Shown: positions 42,460-52,243, counted from the first letter of the stretch. The stretch: 64,000 nucleotides of DNA from Bradyrhizobium sp. AZCC 1610 (GCF_036924515.1 NZ_JAZHRR010000001.1:6543001-6607000); one strand, 5' to 3'. A program made the numbers and translations. Notes: a model not told the origin generated them from the sequence alone.

Positions 42460-45339
42460 ATGGACATCAACGTCGACCAGTCCGGCCGGGCGGAGCCTCA
42501 CCAGCAGACTGCGGATCAGGTCTTGTCAGCGCTCGACACCGATGCTGATGTCGGCCTGACCAGTGCCGAGGCCCGTTCGCGGCTCGACCGCTTCGGCAGG
42601 AACGAGCTCACCGCCGAAGAGCCCGTGCCTGCGTGGCGAAAATTTCTCGCTCAGTTCGCCGACGTCCTCGTCATCGTATTGCTCATTGCGGCACTCGTCT
42701 CCGCTGTGCTTTGGCTCTATGAGCGCGAATCCGCCTTGCCGTACGAGGCGATGGCAATCTCCGCGATCGTGCTTCTCAATGGCGTGATGGGCTATATCCA
42801 GCAGGCCCGGGCGGAGCAGGCTGTAGCCGCCTTGCAGCAGATTTCGGCGGCACACGCTAACGTCGTGAGAGACCGCGCCCCGCAGAGCATTGCGGCAGCC
42901 GAGATCGTGCCCGGCGACATCGTCCTCATCGAGGAAGGCGACACGGTCCCGGCCGATGCCCGGCTGCTCCAAACCGTCGCCCTGCAAACGGCGGAGGCGG
43001 CGCTCACCGGCGAGAGCCTGCCGACGTCGAAAAACAGCGCGCCGGTCGCGGGAGAGGCGGGACTTGGCGATCGGCGCAACATGGTTTTCAGCGGTACGAC
43101 GGCGACCTACGGGCGCGGGCGCGCGGTTGTCACCGCCACGGGTATGCAGACCGCGATGGGCCGTATCGCCGGCATGCTGAAGGCGGCGCAGCAGGAGACG
43201 ACGCCGCTGCAAAAGGAGCTTGACCGCGTCGGCAAGCTGCTCGGACTTATCGTTGTCGTCATCGCGATGGTGATGATCGCCACGATCCTTCTCGTCGAGG
43301 ACGTGACTGGGATCTCGGCCATCTTCGACGTCCTCATCCTCGGCGTCGCGCTCGCGGTCGCCGCGGTCCCGGAGGGCCTGCCCGCGATAGTGACAGCGGT
43401 GCTCTCGCTCGGCGTGCAGCGGATGGCCAAACGTAACGCCATCGTGCGCCATCTCGCGGCCGTGGAGACGCTCGGCTCCGCAAACGTGATCGCTTCCGAC
43501 AAGACCGGAACGCTCACCAAGAACGAGATGACCGTGCGCGTGATCGCCACCGCTAGCGGACGCGTGACTCTCGGCGGCACCGGCTATGCGCCGGAAGGGC
43601 CGCTCAGCCGGGACGACGGCGGAGAGATCGTCGGCGCGCAGCGCTCGGAATTGGTGCGGACGCTCTCCGCCGCCGACCGCGCCAACAACGCCGTCCTGCA
43701 GGAACGCGAGGGCCGCTGGGCGGTTCAAGGCGATCCGACGGAAGGCGCGCTGATCGTCGCCGCCCGTAAGGCGGGCTTGGAGGCGGAGGCGCTCGACGCC
43801 CGCTTCACGCGTCTCGGCGAGGTGCCGTTCTCCTCCGAGCGCAAGCTGATGAGCACGGTCCACAGCGACGCCGAACGCCAAGAGCGCCTGCTTGCCTTTA
43901 CCAAGGGCGCGCCCGACGTCCTTTTGGCGCGTTGCTCGCACGAGTTCGCGGGAGAGGAAGCGCGTCCGCTGACGGAGAGCCGCCGCTCGGAGATCCTCGC
44001 GGCCAATGAGACGCTGGCCGGCGAGGCGCTGCGTACGCTAGGCGTCGCCTTCCGCTCGCTGCCTAAGGAGGCCGCCGGGCCGGAAGCGATCGATGAAGGA
44101 GTCGAGCAGGATCTCGTTTTTCTCGGACTGATCGGCATGATCGACCCGCCTCGGCAAGAAGCGAAGGATGCGGTCGCGCGCGCGAAAGGCGCCGGCATTC
44201 GCCCCATCATGATTACGGGCGACCATCCGAAGACCGCTTCGGTCATCGCCGCCGAGCTCGGCATCGCGACCGACCACCGAGCTGTCACGGGTGTGGAGAT
44301 CGGGAAGCTGTCAGAAGAGGCGCTGGAGCAGACGGTCCGCGAGGTGTCGGTCTACGCCCGCGTCAACCCCGAGCACAAGCTGCGCATCGTCAAAGCTCTA
44401 CAGCGCGACGGCATGACGGTGGCCATGACCGGGGACGGCGTCAACGACGCTCCCGCGCTCAAAACCGCCGACATTGGGATCGCCATGGGCATCACCGGGA
44501 CCGACGTCTCGAAGGAGGCCGCCGACATGGTGCTTGCCGACGACAACTTTGCCACGATCGTTGCGGCCGTTGAGGAGGGGCGAGCGATCTTCGCCAATAT
44601 CAGGAAGTTCCTGCGCTATCTCCTGTCGTCGAACATCGGCGAGGTCATGACCATGTTCTTCGGCGTGCTGCTGATCGACCTGATCGGGCTGTCGCAGGCG
44701 GGTGGCGGGGTCGTGCTCCCGCTCTTGGCGACGCAGATCCTTTGGATCAACCTGGTTACCGACGGCGCGCCAGCGCTCGCCCTTGGCGTCGATCCAGTTG
44801 ATACGGCCGTCATGAATCAGCCGCCGCGGCCGCGCGGCGAAGGCGTGATCACACGTCGCATGTGGGTCGGCATCCTCTTCGTCGGCCTTGTGATGGCGGC
44901 CGGGACCTTGCTCGTCCTCGATGCTTCGTTGCCGGGCGGTCTCATTGAAGGGACCGGCACGATGCGCTACGGCCAGACGATGACCTTTACGACCCTGATG
45001 ATGTTCCAGCTCTTCAATGCCTTGAACGCCCGTTCGGACGAGGAAAGCGCCTTTTGCGGCCTTTTCCGGAACCGCTGGCTCTGGGCGGCCATCGCCTTGT
45101 CGCTTTTTCTGCACGCGGCCGTTGTCTACGTACCCTTCCTGCAGGAAGCGTTCTCGACTAGCGGCCTCGACGTCGGCGATTGGCTTCTCTGCGCGGCGGT
45201 CGCAAGTTCTGTACTGTGGCTCCGCGAACTGAGCAAAGTCATCACACGCGCGATGGGCGGTGACCGAAGCGGCACCGCGTCGGCACGCCCAAGCGCCACG
45301 GAGCGACCCGACAACGCGCGAGCATACGACCGCAGATGA
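42460..45339 (+). CDS. PII-type cation-transporting P-type ATPase (Ca2+-ATPase-like)
   Basis: A 959-residue pump with all P-type landmarks. There is an N-terminal cation-ATPase domain; the actuator loop is ALTGESLP; helix 4 has VAAVPEGLPAIVT; the phosphorylation site is SDKTGTLTKNEMTV; and the hinge is MTGDGVNDAPALKTADIGIA. The C-terminal six-helix domain includes QILWINLVTDGAPALALGVD. The PEGLPA motif and C-terminal helices place it in the PII group with PacL/SERCA-type Ca2+ or Mn2+ pumps. Metal specificity cannot be fixed by sequence alone. It is a stand-alone gene, divergent from the UPF0126 channel. Confidence 0.94.
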   Translation: MDINVDQSGRAEPHQQTADQVLSALDTDADVGLTSAEARSRLDRFGRNELTAEEPVPAWRKFLAQFADVLVIVLLIAALVSAVLWLYERESALPYEAMAISAIVLLNGVMGYIQQARAEQAVAALQQISAAHANVVRDRAPQSIAAAEIVPGDIVLIEEGDTVPADARLLQTVALQTAEAALTGESLPTSKNSAPVAGEAGLGDRRNMVFSGTTATYGRGRAVVTATGMQTAMGRIAGMLKAAQQETTPLQKELDRVGKLLGLIVVVIAMVMIATILLVEDVTGISAIFDVLILGVALAVAAVPEGLPAIVTAVLSLGVQRMAKRNAIVRHLAAVETLGSANVIASDKTGTLTKNEMTVRVIATASGRVTLGGTGYAPEGPLSRDDGGEIVGAQRSELVRTLSAADRANNAVLQEREGRWAVQGDPTEGALIVAARKAGLEAEALDARFTRLGEVPFSSERKLMSTVHSDAERQERLLAFTKGAPDVLLARCSHEFAGEEARPLTESRRSEILAANETLAGEALRTLGVAFRSLPKEAAGPEAIDEGVEQDLVFLGLIGMIDPPRQEAKDAVARAKGAGIRPIMITGDHPKTASVIAAELGIATDHRAVTGVEIGKLSEEALEQTVREVSVYARVNPEHKLRIVKALQRDGMTVAMTGDGVNDAPALKTADIGIAMGITGTDVSKEAADMVLADDNFATIVAAVEEGRAIFANIRKFLRYLLSSNIGEVMTMFFGVLLIDLIGLSQAGGGVVLPLLATQILWINLVTDGAPALALGVDPVDTAVMNQPPRPRGEGVITRRMWVGILFVGLVMAAGTLLVLDASLPGGLIEGTGTMRYGQTMTFTTLMMFQLFNALNARSDEESAFCGLFRNRWLWAAIALSLFLHAAVVYVPFLQEAFSTSGLDVGDWLLCAAVASSVLWLRELSKVITRAMGGDRSGTASARPSATERPDNARAYDRR

Positions 45340-45841
45340 CGGGAGAGGCAATGCAACCCATCAAATCCTTGCACAAGACAGTTTTACTTGCGGCATAACA
45401 TCGGACCTGAAGATTAGACTAAAGGCAGAGCTTAGTTCGGGTAAAGCGATTTTTCTCGCTCAATTCAGGTGCAAGCATTCACTAGAACGCCCTCGTTGGT
45501 ATAAGCGCCGGCTGCCGCAGCAGAGCACAAGCTGCGCCCTGCTCTGATCACGTGATGCTTGCCGGTCTGTAAAGCGCTTTCGCCGGATGTTCGCAATGGG
45601 CGCGATGTTCACGACGAGGTGCAGTCGCCACGCGTAGCGTAACGCGATGTCGCTTATCCGACGATCTGAGAGAAGCGTGCGCTACTCGGGCGACACGCGG
45701 TCCTGATGGCGCCCCATCGCCTGCCGGACGCCGACGGCAGGGCACGGATCGGCCCAATAAAAAACACAACCTGCCGATGAAATCACCCGATTCCAAATAT
45801 CTTATCGATGCTCCTGCATTTTCAGAGCACCATGGTCGCGA
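45340..45841. other. Intergenic region, probable border of the conjugative module
   Basis: About 500 bp between the ATPase and the LysR gene that closes the trb cluster. No gene is supported. Since related elements end shortly beyond trbI, an element end or attachment site could lie here or further left, but I found no repeat that marks it. Confidence 0.35.
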
Positions 45842-46798
45842 ATGGCCGACGAACAAGACCACAGATATTTATCTCTCCGCAATCAATCTGCAACGATCCC
45901 CCTTCAACACCTCCGATATGCGGTTGTTTCCGCGGAGTATGGAAGCTTCCGGCGGGCTGCAGAAGCGTTGTTGACGCAGCAGTCAACTTTGAGCCGCTGC
46001 ATTCGGGAACTCGAGGAATCAATAGGCGTGATTGTGTTCGAGCGATCGAGCGGCGGCGTCTGCGCCACGTCGGCTGGCCGGGATTTTCTCCGAACGGCGC
46101 GGTCGATTCTCGAACAAATGGATGCGCTGGTTACGTCAGCCAAGTCTAACGGACGCGGCGAGGCTGGGCGGCTGTCTGTGGGATTCTATACGTCGCTGTC
46201 GGCCGGCAATTTACGGGCGACGTTGGTAGATTTCAGGCAGCGGTGCCCACAGGTCGCACTTGGCATGGTCGAAAGGTCGCGGATGCGCCTCGTCACCGCC
46301 TTACGCAATGGTGCAATCGACGTTGTCATCGCGACCGACGGGGGACACGTCTTTGACAGCAACGCCTTGCCGCTGTGGAGCGAGCGCGTCCTGGTGGCCT
46401 TGCCTGAGGGACATCAACTGGCTGTGAAGAGGGCGATCTACTGGACCGACCTGCGGAATGAGACGGTCCTTCTCAGCCATTATGACCCGGGACGAGAACT
46501 TGAGGATCTCTTGTTGGCGAAGCTGATCTCGACAGCAGACCGTCCCAAGATCGAACGCCATGACGTTAGCAGAGGTATCATCAAGACCCTCATATCCATA
46601 GGATTCGGTGTCAGTTTGGTGGCCGAGTCCGACATCGGCGTTACTTTTGCGGGCCTGACTTATCGAGAGGTACGAGACGGCACGGGGCCGAGTCAGGTCA
46701 ATTATTCAGCACATTGGCGCAAGGACAATGACAATCCGGCGCTGGCAAACTTCCTCAAATTGTTGAGCGAGCGCTATCCCTTGCCTTGCGCAGGCTGA
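45842..46798 (+). CDS. LysR-family regulator at the end of the trb cluster
   Basis: A 318-residue protein. The helix-turn-helix lies at about residues 20-78 (HLRYAVVSAEYGSFRRAAEA, QQSTLSRCIRELEESIGVIV). The effector-binding domain starts at about residue 108 (GRLSVGFYTSLSAGNLRATL). The N-terminal 17 residues are extra compared with the family. A LysR gene in this place, convergent with DUF2274 and trbI, is a usual feature of Tn4371-like elements in alphaproteobacteria, and it may regulate transfer. Its 3' end overlaps the DUF2274 gene by 25 bp on opposite strands. Confidence 0.88.
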   Translation: MADEQDHRYLSLRNQSATIPLQHLRYAVVSAEYGSFRRAAEALLTQQSTLSRCIRELEESIGVIVFERSSGGVCATSAGRDFLRTARSILEQMDALVTSAKSNGRGEAGRLSVGFYTSLSAGNLRATLVDFRQRCPQVALGMVERSRMRLVTALRNGAIDVVIATDGGHVFDSNALPLWSERVLVALPEGHQLAVKRAIYWTDLRNETVLLSHYDPGRELEDLLLAKLISTADRPKIERHDVSRGIIKTLISIGFGVSLVAESDIGVTFAGLTYREVRDGTGPSQVNYSAHWRKDNDNPALANFLKLLSERYPLPCAG

Positions 46799-47013
46799 CC
46801 CTTGCGGCGGGTCTTTGCAAAGGCTCGGTCGGTTGCCATGAATCGCGCCAGCATTGGTGCGACCAGCTTTGCCGGATCCGAGATCGACTGCCCGGTTTCG
46901 CGGGCAAGCATGTCGGTGTAGGCCGCGAGGTCGCGATGGACATCGGCCGGCAGTTCCACGGTGATCTTTACCGGCTTGTCATCGGCGATGGCGCCGAGCT
47001 TCAGCTTTGCCAT
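46774..47013 (-). CDS. DUF2274 protein of trb clusters
   Basis: A 79-residue protein: KLKLGAIADDKPVKITVELP, then ADVHRDLAAYTDMLARETGQ and LVAPMLARFMATDRAFAK. This is the DUF2274 family, always directly after trbI. The fold looks like a ribbon-helix-helix DNA-binding protein, so it may regulate transfer genes. It starts 4 bp after the trbI stop. Confidence 0.88.
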   Translation of the reverse strand: MAKLKLGAIADDKPVKITVELPADVHRDLAAYTDMLARETGQSISDPAKLVAPMLARFMATDRAFAKTRRKGQPAQGKG

Positions 47014-47017
47014 TTTT

Positions 47018-48214
47018 TCAGCCTCTGTATGGTTCGAGCACGAGGTCGCGATTGACGATTACCCGCACCGGAAAACCCGGCCGGATTGTCAGGGTCGGCT
47101 GGATGTTGAGATTGCGCCGAACGACCTGCCGACCGGTCTGGTTCAGGGAATCCCCTGCCCCACGGCGAAGGGCCTGCAGAATGGCGCTGTTTCCGTTGCC
47201 AGCATCCGAGCCGGATCCAAGTTCGGCTCCTACACCAAGCAAAGTCGACAGCAACGCCGCCTTGAACAGCTCGCCCCAGTGGAGATCGACCTCATCGTGA
47301 AGCCCAGCATAGCCTGCGGTATCGGCACCCGGCTGGCGCTCAAGGACAATCGATCGGCCGTTCGGCATGATAAGGCGTGTCCAGACCATGAGCACGCGTG
47401 ACTGTCCATGTGTAACGTGGCTATCGTAGATTCCTATCAGCCGCGCACCTTGGGGCACCAACAACGTTTGACCGGACAGCGTATCAAATAGCGGTTCGGT
47501 CACGTGCGCCATGATCTGTCCGGGCAGATCAGATCTGATGCCCGTTATAAGGGCCGCCGAAATCACAGACCCTGCCTGGACGACATAACGCGAGGCCGGC
47601 TGCGCCACACGGTCAGGGCTCGTGGTCCGCCGATCAACGGCAGCGCCGACAAAAGCGAGCTTGCGGTCCTGTCCATTCTGGGCAAACGCCTCATCGGACG
47701 GTGATGCGGCATTTGAGGTCGTCTCGGCAGGAGTCGCTGCCGCCGGTGGCCGAACATTCGTTGACGCAAATACTTTGCTGGTGCGCGCGGCCTCGCTTTC
47801 CTGGCTCATCCGCTGTTGCTCGGGATCGACCGCAAGCGGCCCGGACTGGGCCTGGGCGGCAACAATGGGGCGACCGAGATCACCCGGCAATGGCGGCCCG
47901 AGGCGCGGCACCTCGCGCGGAATGCCCGCATAGTCGCGCGGCAGCCCGGCAAGGCCGTCGGCGACATTGTGGTGATCGGTGCTGTACAGCTCTTCGGAAG
48001 CTGGACCACGCGTGCGATTCTGCTGCAGGGCCCACAGCACGGCTCCGGAAACGAGAACGAGTGCGAGTGCCGTGCCCCCGGCCAATACCTTACGCGACAG
48101 GCGGGTCACGGGCGAACGTTCCGGACGCAGGCGCAGTGAGCTGGCTATCTCCGCAGCACTCTTCGGCGAGGTAGAACCAGGACCACCGGCGCCAGTCGTT
48201 TGCTTATCAGTCAC
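47018..48214 (-). CDS. trbI: Conjugal transfer protein TrbI (VirB10-like)
   Basis: A 398-residue inner-membrane protein: a cytoplasmic N-terminus, one helix at about residues 45-65 (VLAGGTALALVLVSGAVLWA), a long Pro-rich periplasmic linker, and the C-terminal beta-barrel domain of VirB10/TrbI (YVVQAGSVISAALITGIRSD, LLVPQGARLIGIYDS, GYAGLHDEVDLHWGELFKAA). It links the inner-membrane and outer-membrane parts of the type IV secretion channel. The start overlaps the trbG stop by 4 bp. Confidence 0.95.
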   Translation of the reverse strand: MTDKQTTGAGGPGSTSPKSAAEIASSLRLRPERSPVTRLSRKVLAGGTALALVLVSGAVLWALQQNRTRGPASEELYSTDHHNVADGLAGLPRDYAGIPREVPRLGPPLPGDLGRPIVAAQAQSGPLAVDPEQQRMSQESEAARTSKVFASTNVRPPAAATPAETTSNAASPSDEAFAQNGQDRKLAFVGAAVDRRTTSPDRVAQPASRYVVQAGSVISAALITGIRSDLPGQIMAHVTEPLFDTLSGQTLLVPQGARLIGIYDSHVTHGQSRVLMVWTRLIMPNGRSIVLERQPGADTAGYAGLHDEVDLHWGELFKAALLSTLLGVGAELGSGSDAGNGNSAILQALRRGAGDSLNQTGRQVVRRNLNIQPTLTIRPGFPVRVIVNRDLVLEPYRG

Positions 48215-49194
48215 GACGGCCTCCCGTCGCTTCTGATGATTCGGACCTTTTGCTGAGAGTCGCCACCAAGTCGCAGCTCGGCCGCGGCAAACAGCCGATC
48301 GACGATCAGCACGTTACGATAGGTTCGGTAGTTGACGATCTCGGAATTGCCGTCCGGACCGATGACAAACAGCGGAGGCATTTCTCCCTGAACGATGCCG
48401 GGTGAGAACTCGATATAGACCTTGCGGCCATCGTCATAGACGCCGGCCGGCCGCCAAGGCGGATTGTCGCCCTCGACGGTGTAGCGATAGCGCCGCTGAG
48501 AAGGGTCGGGAAGAACTGGCGTCGGGGAAACAGCTCGGGCGCGGCCGGGCCTGTCCTCGGGATAGAACCAGGCGACTGATGGCATGTAGGTTTTTTCACG
48601 AGAGCGCAACTCCATGAGATAGGTGCGCCGGTCGGTGTTGACCACGAGGTTGGTCTCAATCGAAGGCCGCGTCGGCTTGACCATGATGTGGATACGTCTG
48701 GTATCGCCGCTTCCGCTTTCGGTGTCGCCAACGACCCAGCGCACGGTGTCGCCAGCCGATACCGGCCCCGAACCCGTGAGCTGCTCGCCGGGCTCGAGTG
48801 CGATATCGGTGATCTGTCCGGGGCTCGCGTAGATCTGATAGAGGGCGCCGGGACTAAAAGGGAAGACCTGCACAGCATTGAAGTAGCCGGCGCTACGCGG
48901 CTCGACGCGCGCAGCATCATTCGCCGTCTCGATCCGGGCAACAGGCTCTTTGGCCTCCGGCACTCCCTTCTTGCCTCCCTTCGCCGGCGTCCAGGACGGC
49001 GGAACGTGAAGGGATCGCGGACGATCCTCTGCCAGCGACGGCGGACTGGGAAGTGGCGGGATATCGTCGTCGTAGCTGATCTGCGGCGGTTTGGAGGTGG
49101 CACAGCCGCTGAGTGCAAACATGCAAGCAAACAGAAACGGGCGCATGACCTTGCGCACACTCGGGCTTGCGACTCCAGGAATCTGCATATTCAC
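48211..49194 (-). CDS. trbG: Conjugal transfer protein TrbG (VirB9-like lipoprotein)
   Basis: A 327-residue protein with a signal peptide and lipobox (FALSGC, lipid-bearing Cys near residue 31). The VirB9-like core has VQVFPFSPGALYQIYASPGQ, ITDIALEPGEQL, WVVGDTESGSGDTRRIHIMV and the C-terminal KVYIEFSPGI. It forms the outer-membrane core complex with TrbI. The first possible start is a GTG at 49194 that overlaps the trbF stop; ATG at 49188 is an alternative. Confidence 0.95.
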   Translation of the reverse strand: MNMQIPGVASPSVRKVMRPFLFACMFALSGCATSKPPQISYDDDIPPLPSPPSLAEDRPRSLHVPPSWTPAKGGKKGVPEAKEPVARIETANDAARVEPRSAGYFNAVQVFPFSPGALYQIYASPGQITDIALEPGEQLTGSGPVSAGDTVRWVVGDTESGSGDTRRIHIMVKPTRPSIETNLVVNTDRRTYLMELRSREKTYMPSVAWFYPEDRPGRARAVSPTPVLPDPSQRRYRYTVEGDNPPWRPAGVYDDGRKVYIEFSPGIVQGEMPPLFVIGPDGNSEIVNYRTYRNVLIVDRLFAAAELRLGGDSQQKVRIIRSDGRPS

Positions 49195-49877
49195 TGCCCA
49201 AGCTCCTTCGACCAGTTGATGGCGTTGACATAGACCCCGAGAGGATTTTTGCGCAGACGATCGGCATCGCGCGGAGTTTCGATCACGATGGTGAGGATGG
49301 CGGTCCAGCGCTCGGTGGCGGTAAGCTGCCCATTGTCGTAGCGGCGCTCGATCCAGGCGACCCGAAAGCTTTCCGGCGAGGCACGGATGACGCTGGATAT
49401 TTCCACAGCGATCTGCAGCTTGCCGAGTTTGGCAAAGGGATCGTTGACGCGGGCGTGGTCATTGAGGGCGGCGGCGCCGCGATCGGTCGTAAAGTCGTAG
49501 GCGCGCAGCCAGTCCTGACGCAGCACGATGGCATCAGCCGACAGCCCGCGCACATTCTCGATGAAGCGTGCCAAATGAAAGGCAATTTGCGGATCGGTTG
49601 GCTGATAGAAGGGATTGGCTGGGCTAACCGCCTCTGCCTGGCCGAGACGATCGACCTCAATCACCCAGGGCGTAATGCTTCCCTGTGTGGATTGCCAGAC
49701 GAGACCTGATGCAAGTCCTGCCGACAGGATCAGAGAACCGAAGGCTATAAGTCGCCAGTTTTTGGCCTGCACCCGCGCCGAGCCGATGCGCTCGTCCCAC
49801 ACTTGCGCCGCTTTCTGATAGGGCGTTACGGGCGCGGGCGTGCGGCCATAATGAACGGATGGTCGTTTGAACATCAC
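49191..49877 (-). CDS. trbF: Conjugal transfer protein TrbF (VirB8-like)
   Basis: A 228-residue protein with one N-terminal membrane helix (residues about 44-62) and the periplasmic VirB8/TrbF domain (WVIEVDRLGQAEAV, PQIAFHLARFIENVRGLSAD, RVAWIERRYDNGQL, RWTAILTIVIETPRDADRLR, NPLGVYVNAINWSKEL). It is an assembly factor of the inner-membrane complex of the secretion system. It overlaps both neighbours by 4 bp, as expected within one long trb transcript. Confidence 0.95.
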   Translation of the reverse strand: MMFKRPSVHYGRTPAPVTPYQKAAQVWDERIGSARVQAKNWRLIAFGSLILSAGLASGLVWQSTQGSITPWVIEVDRLGQAEAVSPANPFYQPTDPQIAFHLARFIENVRGLSADAIVLRQDWLRAYDFTTDRGAAALNDHARVNDPFAKLGKLQIAVEISSVIRASPESFRVAWIERRYDNGQLTATERWTAILTIVIETPRDADRLRKNPLGVYVNAINWSKELGQ

Positions 49878-51121
49878 TTCCCTCCTTCGGAGAGATCGAC
49901 GGAGGCGCCTCCTCCACCATGGTCGGCAGTGCGAACGACGTTGGTAGCGGCCGACGCCCCCTGACTCATGATCTGCATCCGCTTCATGCGTCTGGCCGAG
50001 CTGGACTGACTGTCCGGAGGTGAGGAACTTGCCGGCGGCTGAGCTGCGCCGGCTTCACCGGCAGCAGTGCCACCAGTTGAAGCCGAGCCGCTTGCAGCCG
50101 CGGCGCGACGAAGCGGGCTCGTCATCGCGGACGTGGCGGCATCCGCGACGCCGGACAAACCACCAGCCCTGAACGCCCCGCTCGCGCTACCCGCTAGCGC
50201 CGCAGTCCCGCGCGCCGCGCCGGCGAGTGCACCGACGCTTCCGGCAGCGAGGCCCGCTCCAGCCGCCACGACCCCGCCGGCAGCTAACCCCGTGCCCGCG
50301 GCGGCTCCGGCGCCAAGTTGCGGACCGCCGGACACGATGCCATTGGCGATGCCGGGCCCAAAGATTCCCAGGCCCAGCAGCGCTAACGCGGCGAGCACCA
50401 GGGCCATGGCATCTTCAATGCCGACCTGTGCGCCGGCCGAGCTAACGGTAAACTGTGAGAATAACGACGAGCCGATGCCGACGATCACGGCGAGCACCAT
50501 GACTTTGACGCCTGACGAGATGACGTTGCCGAGCACGCGTTCGGCGGCGAAGGCCGTCTTGCCGAACAGCCCAAAGGGGATCAGGACGAAGCCCGCGAGG
50601 GTCGTCAGCTTGAATTCAATCAGGGTGACAAAGAGCTGGATTGCCAGGATGAAGAAGGCGAGCAGCACGATCACCCAGGCGAACAGCAACACCACGATCT
50701 GGATGAAGTTTTCGAAGAAACTGACATAGCCCATCAAGCCCGAGATCGAGTCCAGGATCGGCCTCCCCGCATCGATACCGACCTGTGCAATCCGCCCCGG
50801 GCGCAGGAATTCAGCCGAGGACAGTCCTGTGCCAGAGGCCTTGAGGCCGAGACCGGCAAAGCTCTCGAAAACGATGCGGGCGAGGTTGTTCCAGTTGCCG
50901 ATCAGGTAAGCGAACACGCCGACAAAGAGCGTCTTCCTCACGAGGCGAGCGATGATGTCCTCGTCGGTACCCCAGGCCCAGAACAGAGCGGCCAGCGTGA
51001 CATCGATCGCGGCAAGCGTGGTTGCGAGAAAGGCGACTTCGTTGCCAAGCAACCCAAAGCCAGAGTCGATATAGCGGGTAAACGTTTCCAGGAATCGGTC
51101 GATGACGCCGGTGCCACCCAT
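49874..51121 (-). CDS. trbL: Conjugal transfer protein TrbL (VirB6-like)
   Basis: About 415 residues with five to seven membrane helices (for example FIQIVVLLFAWVIVLLAFFI and DAMALVLAALALLGLGIFGP), then a long Ala/Gly/Ser-rich C-terminal region (residues about 270-380), typical of TrbL. It forms part of the inner-membrane channel. The start MGGTGVIDRFLETF at 51121 was chosen over the longer open frame because the family begins there and trbK ends 4 bp before. Confidence 0.93.
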   Translation of the reverse strand: MGGTGVIDRFLETFTRYIDSGFGLLGNEVAFLATTLAAIDVTLAALFWAWGTDEDIIARLVRKTLFVGVFAYLIGNWNNLARIVFESFAGLGLKASGTGLSSAEFLRPGRIAQVGIDAGRPILDSISGLMGYVSFFENFIQIVVLLFAWVIVLLAFFILAIQLFVTLIEFKLTTLAGFVLIPFGLFGKTAFAAERVLGNVISSGVKVMVLAVIVGIGSSLFSQFTVSSAGAQVGIEDAMALVLAALALLGLGIFGPGIANGIVSGGPQLGAGAAAGTGLAAGGVVAAGAGLAAGSVGALAGAARGTAALAGSASGAFRAGGLSGVADAATSAMTSPLRRAAAASGSASTGGTAAGEAGAAQPPASSSPPDSQSSSARRMKRMQIMSQGASAATNVVRTADHGGGGASVDLSEGGK

Positions 51122-51125
51122 GGAA

Positions 51126-51509
51126 TCACTCGCGTTCGGGAGTTGCAACGGGCGCCCAGCCCTGGGGGAGACGATCGGGATGCTTGGGCTGCGCCGACGA
51201 CGGTGTCGAGCTGCCTGGTTGAGCATCGGCGGAAGTAACGCCCGGTGTTTTCTTTGAGCCAAGGAAGCGACGGCGGTTCTCCGCCCAAATCAGCCGGCAC
51301 TCCTGGAGTTCTGCAACCTGCTCGGAGGTGACCTTCCGGCAGCGTTCGAGTTCGCCGCGAACCGGACTGGTTGCCCGGGATGCCGACGATCTAGCCGGTG
51401 GAGCGTCGCTGTCGCCGCGGAGCTGGATTGTGCATGCTGCGACAAGGATGGGGACGGCAGCCGCTGTCGTCACAAGCATCACCCGCTTAAGTCCACCACG
51501 TCCGCTCAT
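51126..51509 (-). CDS. trbK: TrbK-type entry-exclusion lipoprotein
   Basis: A 127-residue protein with a signal peptide and lipobox (PILVAAC, Cys at about residue 26). It continues with RGELERCRKVTSEQVAELQE and CRLIWAENRRRFLG, the conserved paired-Cys core of the TrbK-alt family, and a Pro/Ser-rich tail. In RP4, TrbK blocks entry of a second copy of the plasmid; the same role is assumed here. It sits between trbJ and trbL in the standard order. Confidence 0.88.
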   Translation of the reverse strand: MSGRGGLKRVMLVTTAAAVPILVAACTIQLRGDSDAPPARSSASRATSPVRGELERCRKVTSEQVAELQECRLIWAENRRRFLGSKKTPGVTSADAQPGSSTPSSAQPKHPDRLPQGWAPVATPERE

Positions 51510-52243
51510 TGGTGAAACATCCGAACTATCGAAGGCTGATAGCCACGACCGGGCGCGAGGAAGCGACGAAGCTGCTCCCTGCCCTGGTCCTGGGCGGTGG
51601 TACGCTGGGCGGTTTCGAGATTTTGTGCCCGTCCCTGTGCTGCAACTGCTGCCGTAAGGTCGGCGAGCTGCTGCGCCTGCAAACCAAGGAGCTGATTGCC
51701 GGCCTGACTGGCCTGCAGCGCGCCGGTCGCACCTTGGCTTGAGCCGACGAGGGCCGACATCTCCTTGCGGTGGGAGTCGAGATTCCCAACCACGGTCGCC
51801 TGGATGCGTAAAGCATCTTGCAAGCCCGCCACAGAATTCTGCCAGCGTGTTTGCGCATTCGCGATCAGCACTTGATTTGACTCGTTGGTCGAGGCCGGCG
51901 CATAGGTCGTCAAGAAGGCCCGATCGATCTGCTTGATGTCGTAGGCAATGCGCTGCGCCTGGCCGAGAAGCTGCTGGGTTCGTTGAATCGATTGATCGAG
52001 CTGCTGCAACGAGGAATACGGCAGGCTGGTGAGATGTTTGGCCTGGTTGATCAACATCTGCGCCTGGTTCTGCAGCGAGGTGATCTGGTTGTTGATCTGC
52101 TGCAGCTCACGTGCGGCCGTGAGCACGTTCTGCGCATAGTTGTTGGGATCGAACACGATCAATTGCGCGGCTGTTGGTGAGGCGGCACTTGCGATCGCAA
52201 TGGCGAGCGCACTCACTGCTGAGAGGTGGCGGCGACGCATCAT
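51506..52243 (-). CDS. trbJ: Conjugal transfer protein TrbJ (VirB5-like)
   Basis: About 245 residues with a Sec signal (MMRRRHLSAVSALAIAIASA, cleavage after TAA). A long helical coiled domain follows (FDPNNYAQNVLTAARELQQI, NNQITSLQNQAQMLINQAKH, then TQQLLGQAQRIAYDIKQID). TrbJ is the minor pilus or channel component. The start at 52243 gives the signal peptide directly; the longer open frame overlaps trbE. It overlaps trbK by 4 bp. Confidence 0.93.
   Translation of the reverse strand: MMRRRHLSAVSALAIAIASAASPTAAQLIVFDPNNYAQNVLTAARELQQINNQITSLQNQAQMLINQAKHLTSLPYSSLQQLDQSIQRTQQLLGQAQRIAYDIKQIDRAFLTTYAPASTNESNQVLIANAQTRWQNSVAGLQDALRIQATVVGNLDSHRKEMSALVGSSQGATGALQASQAGNQLLGLQAQQLADLTAAVAAQGRAQNLETAQRTTAQDQGREQLRRFLAPGRGYQPSIVRMFHQ

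Noticed and set aside
42526..43941. A 471-codon minus-strand frame inside the P-type ATPase
   Set aside because: A His/Arg/Asp-rich shadow of a conserved gene, not a protein family.
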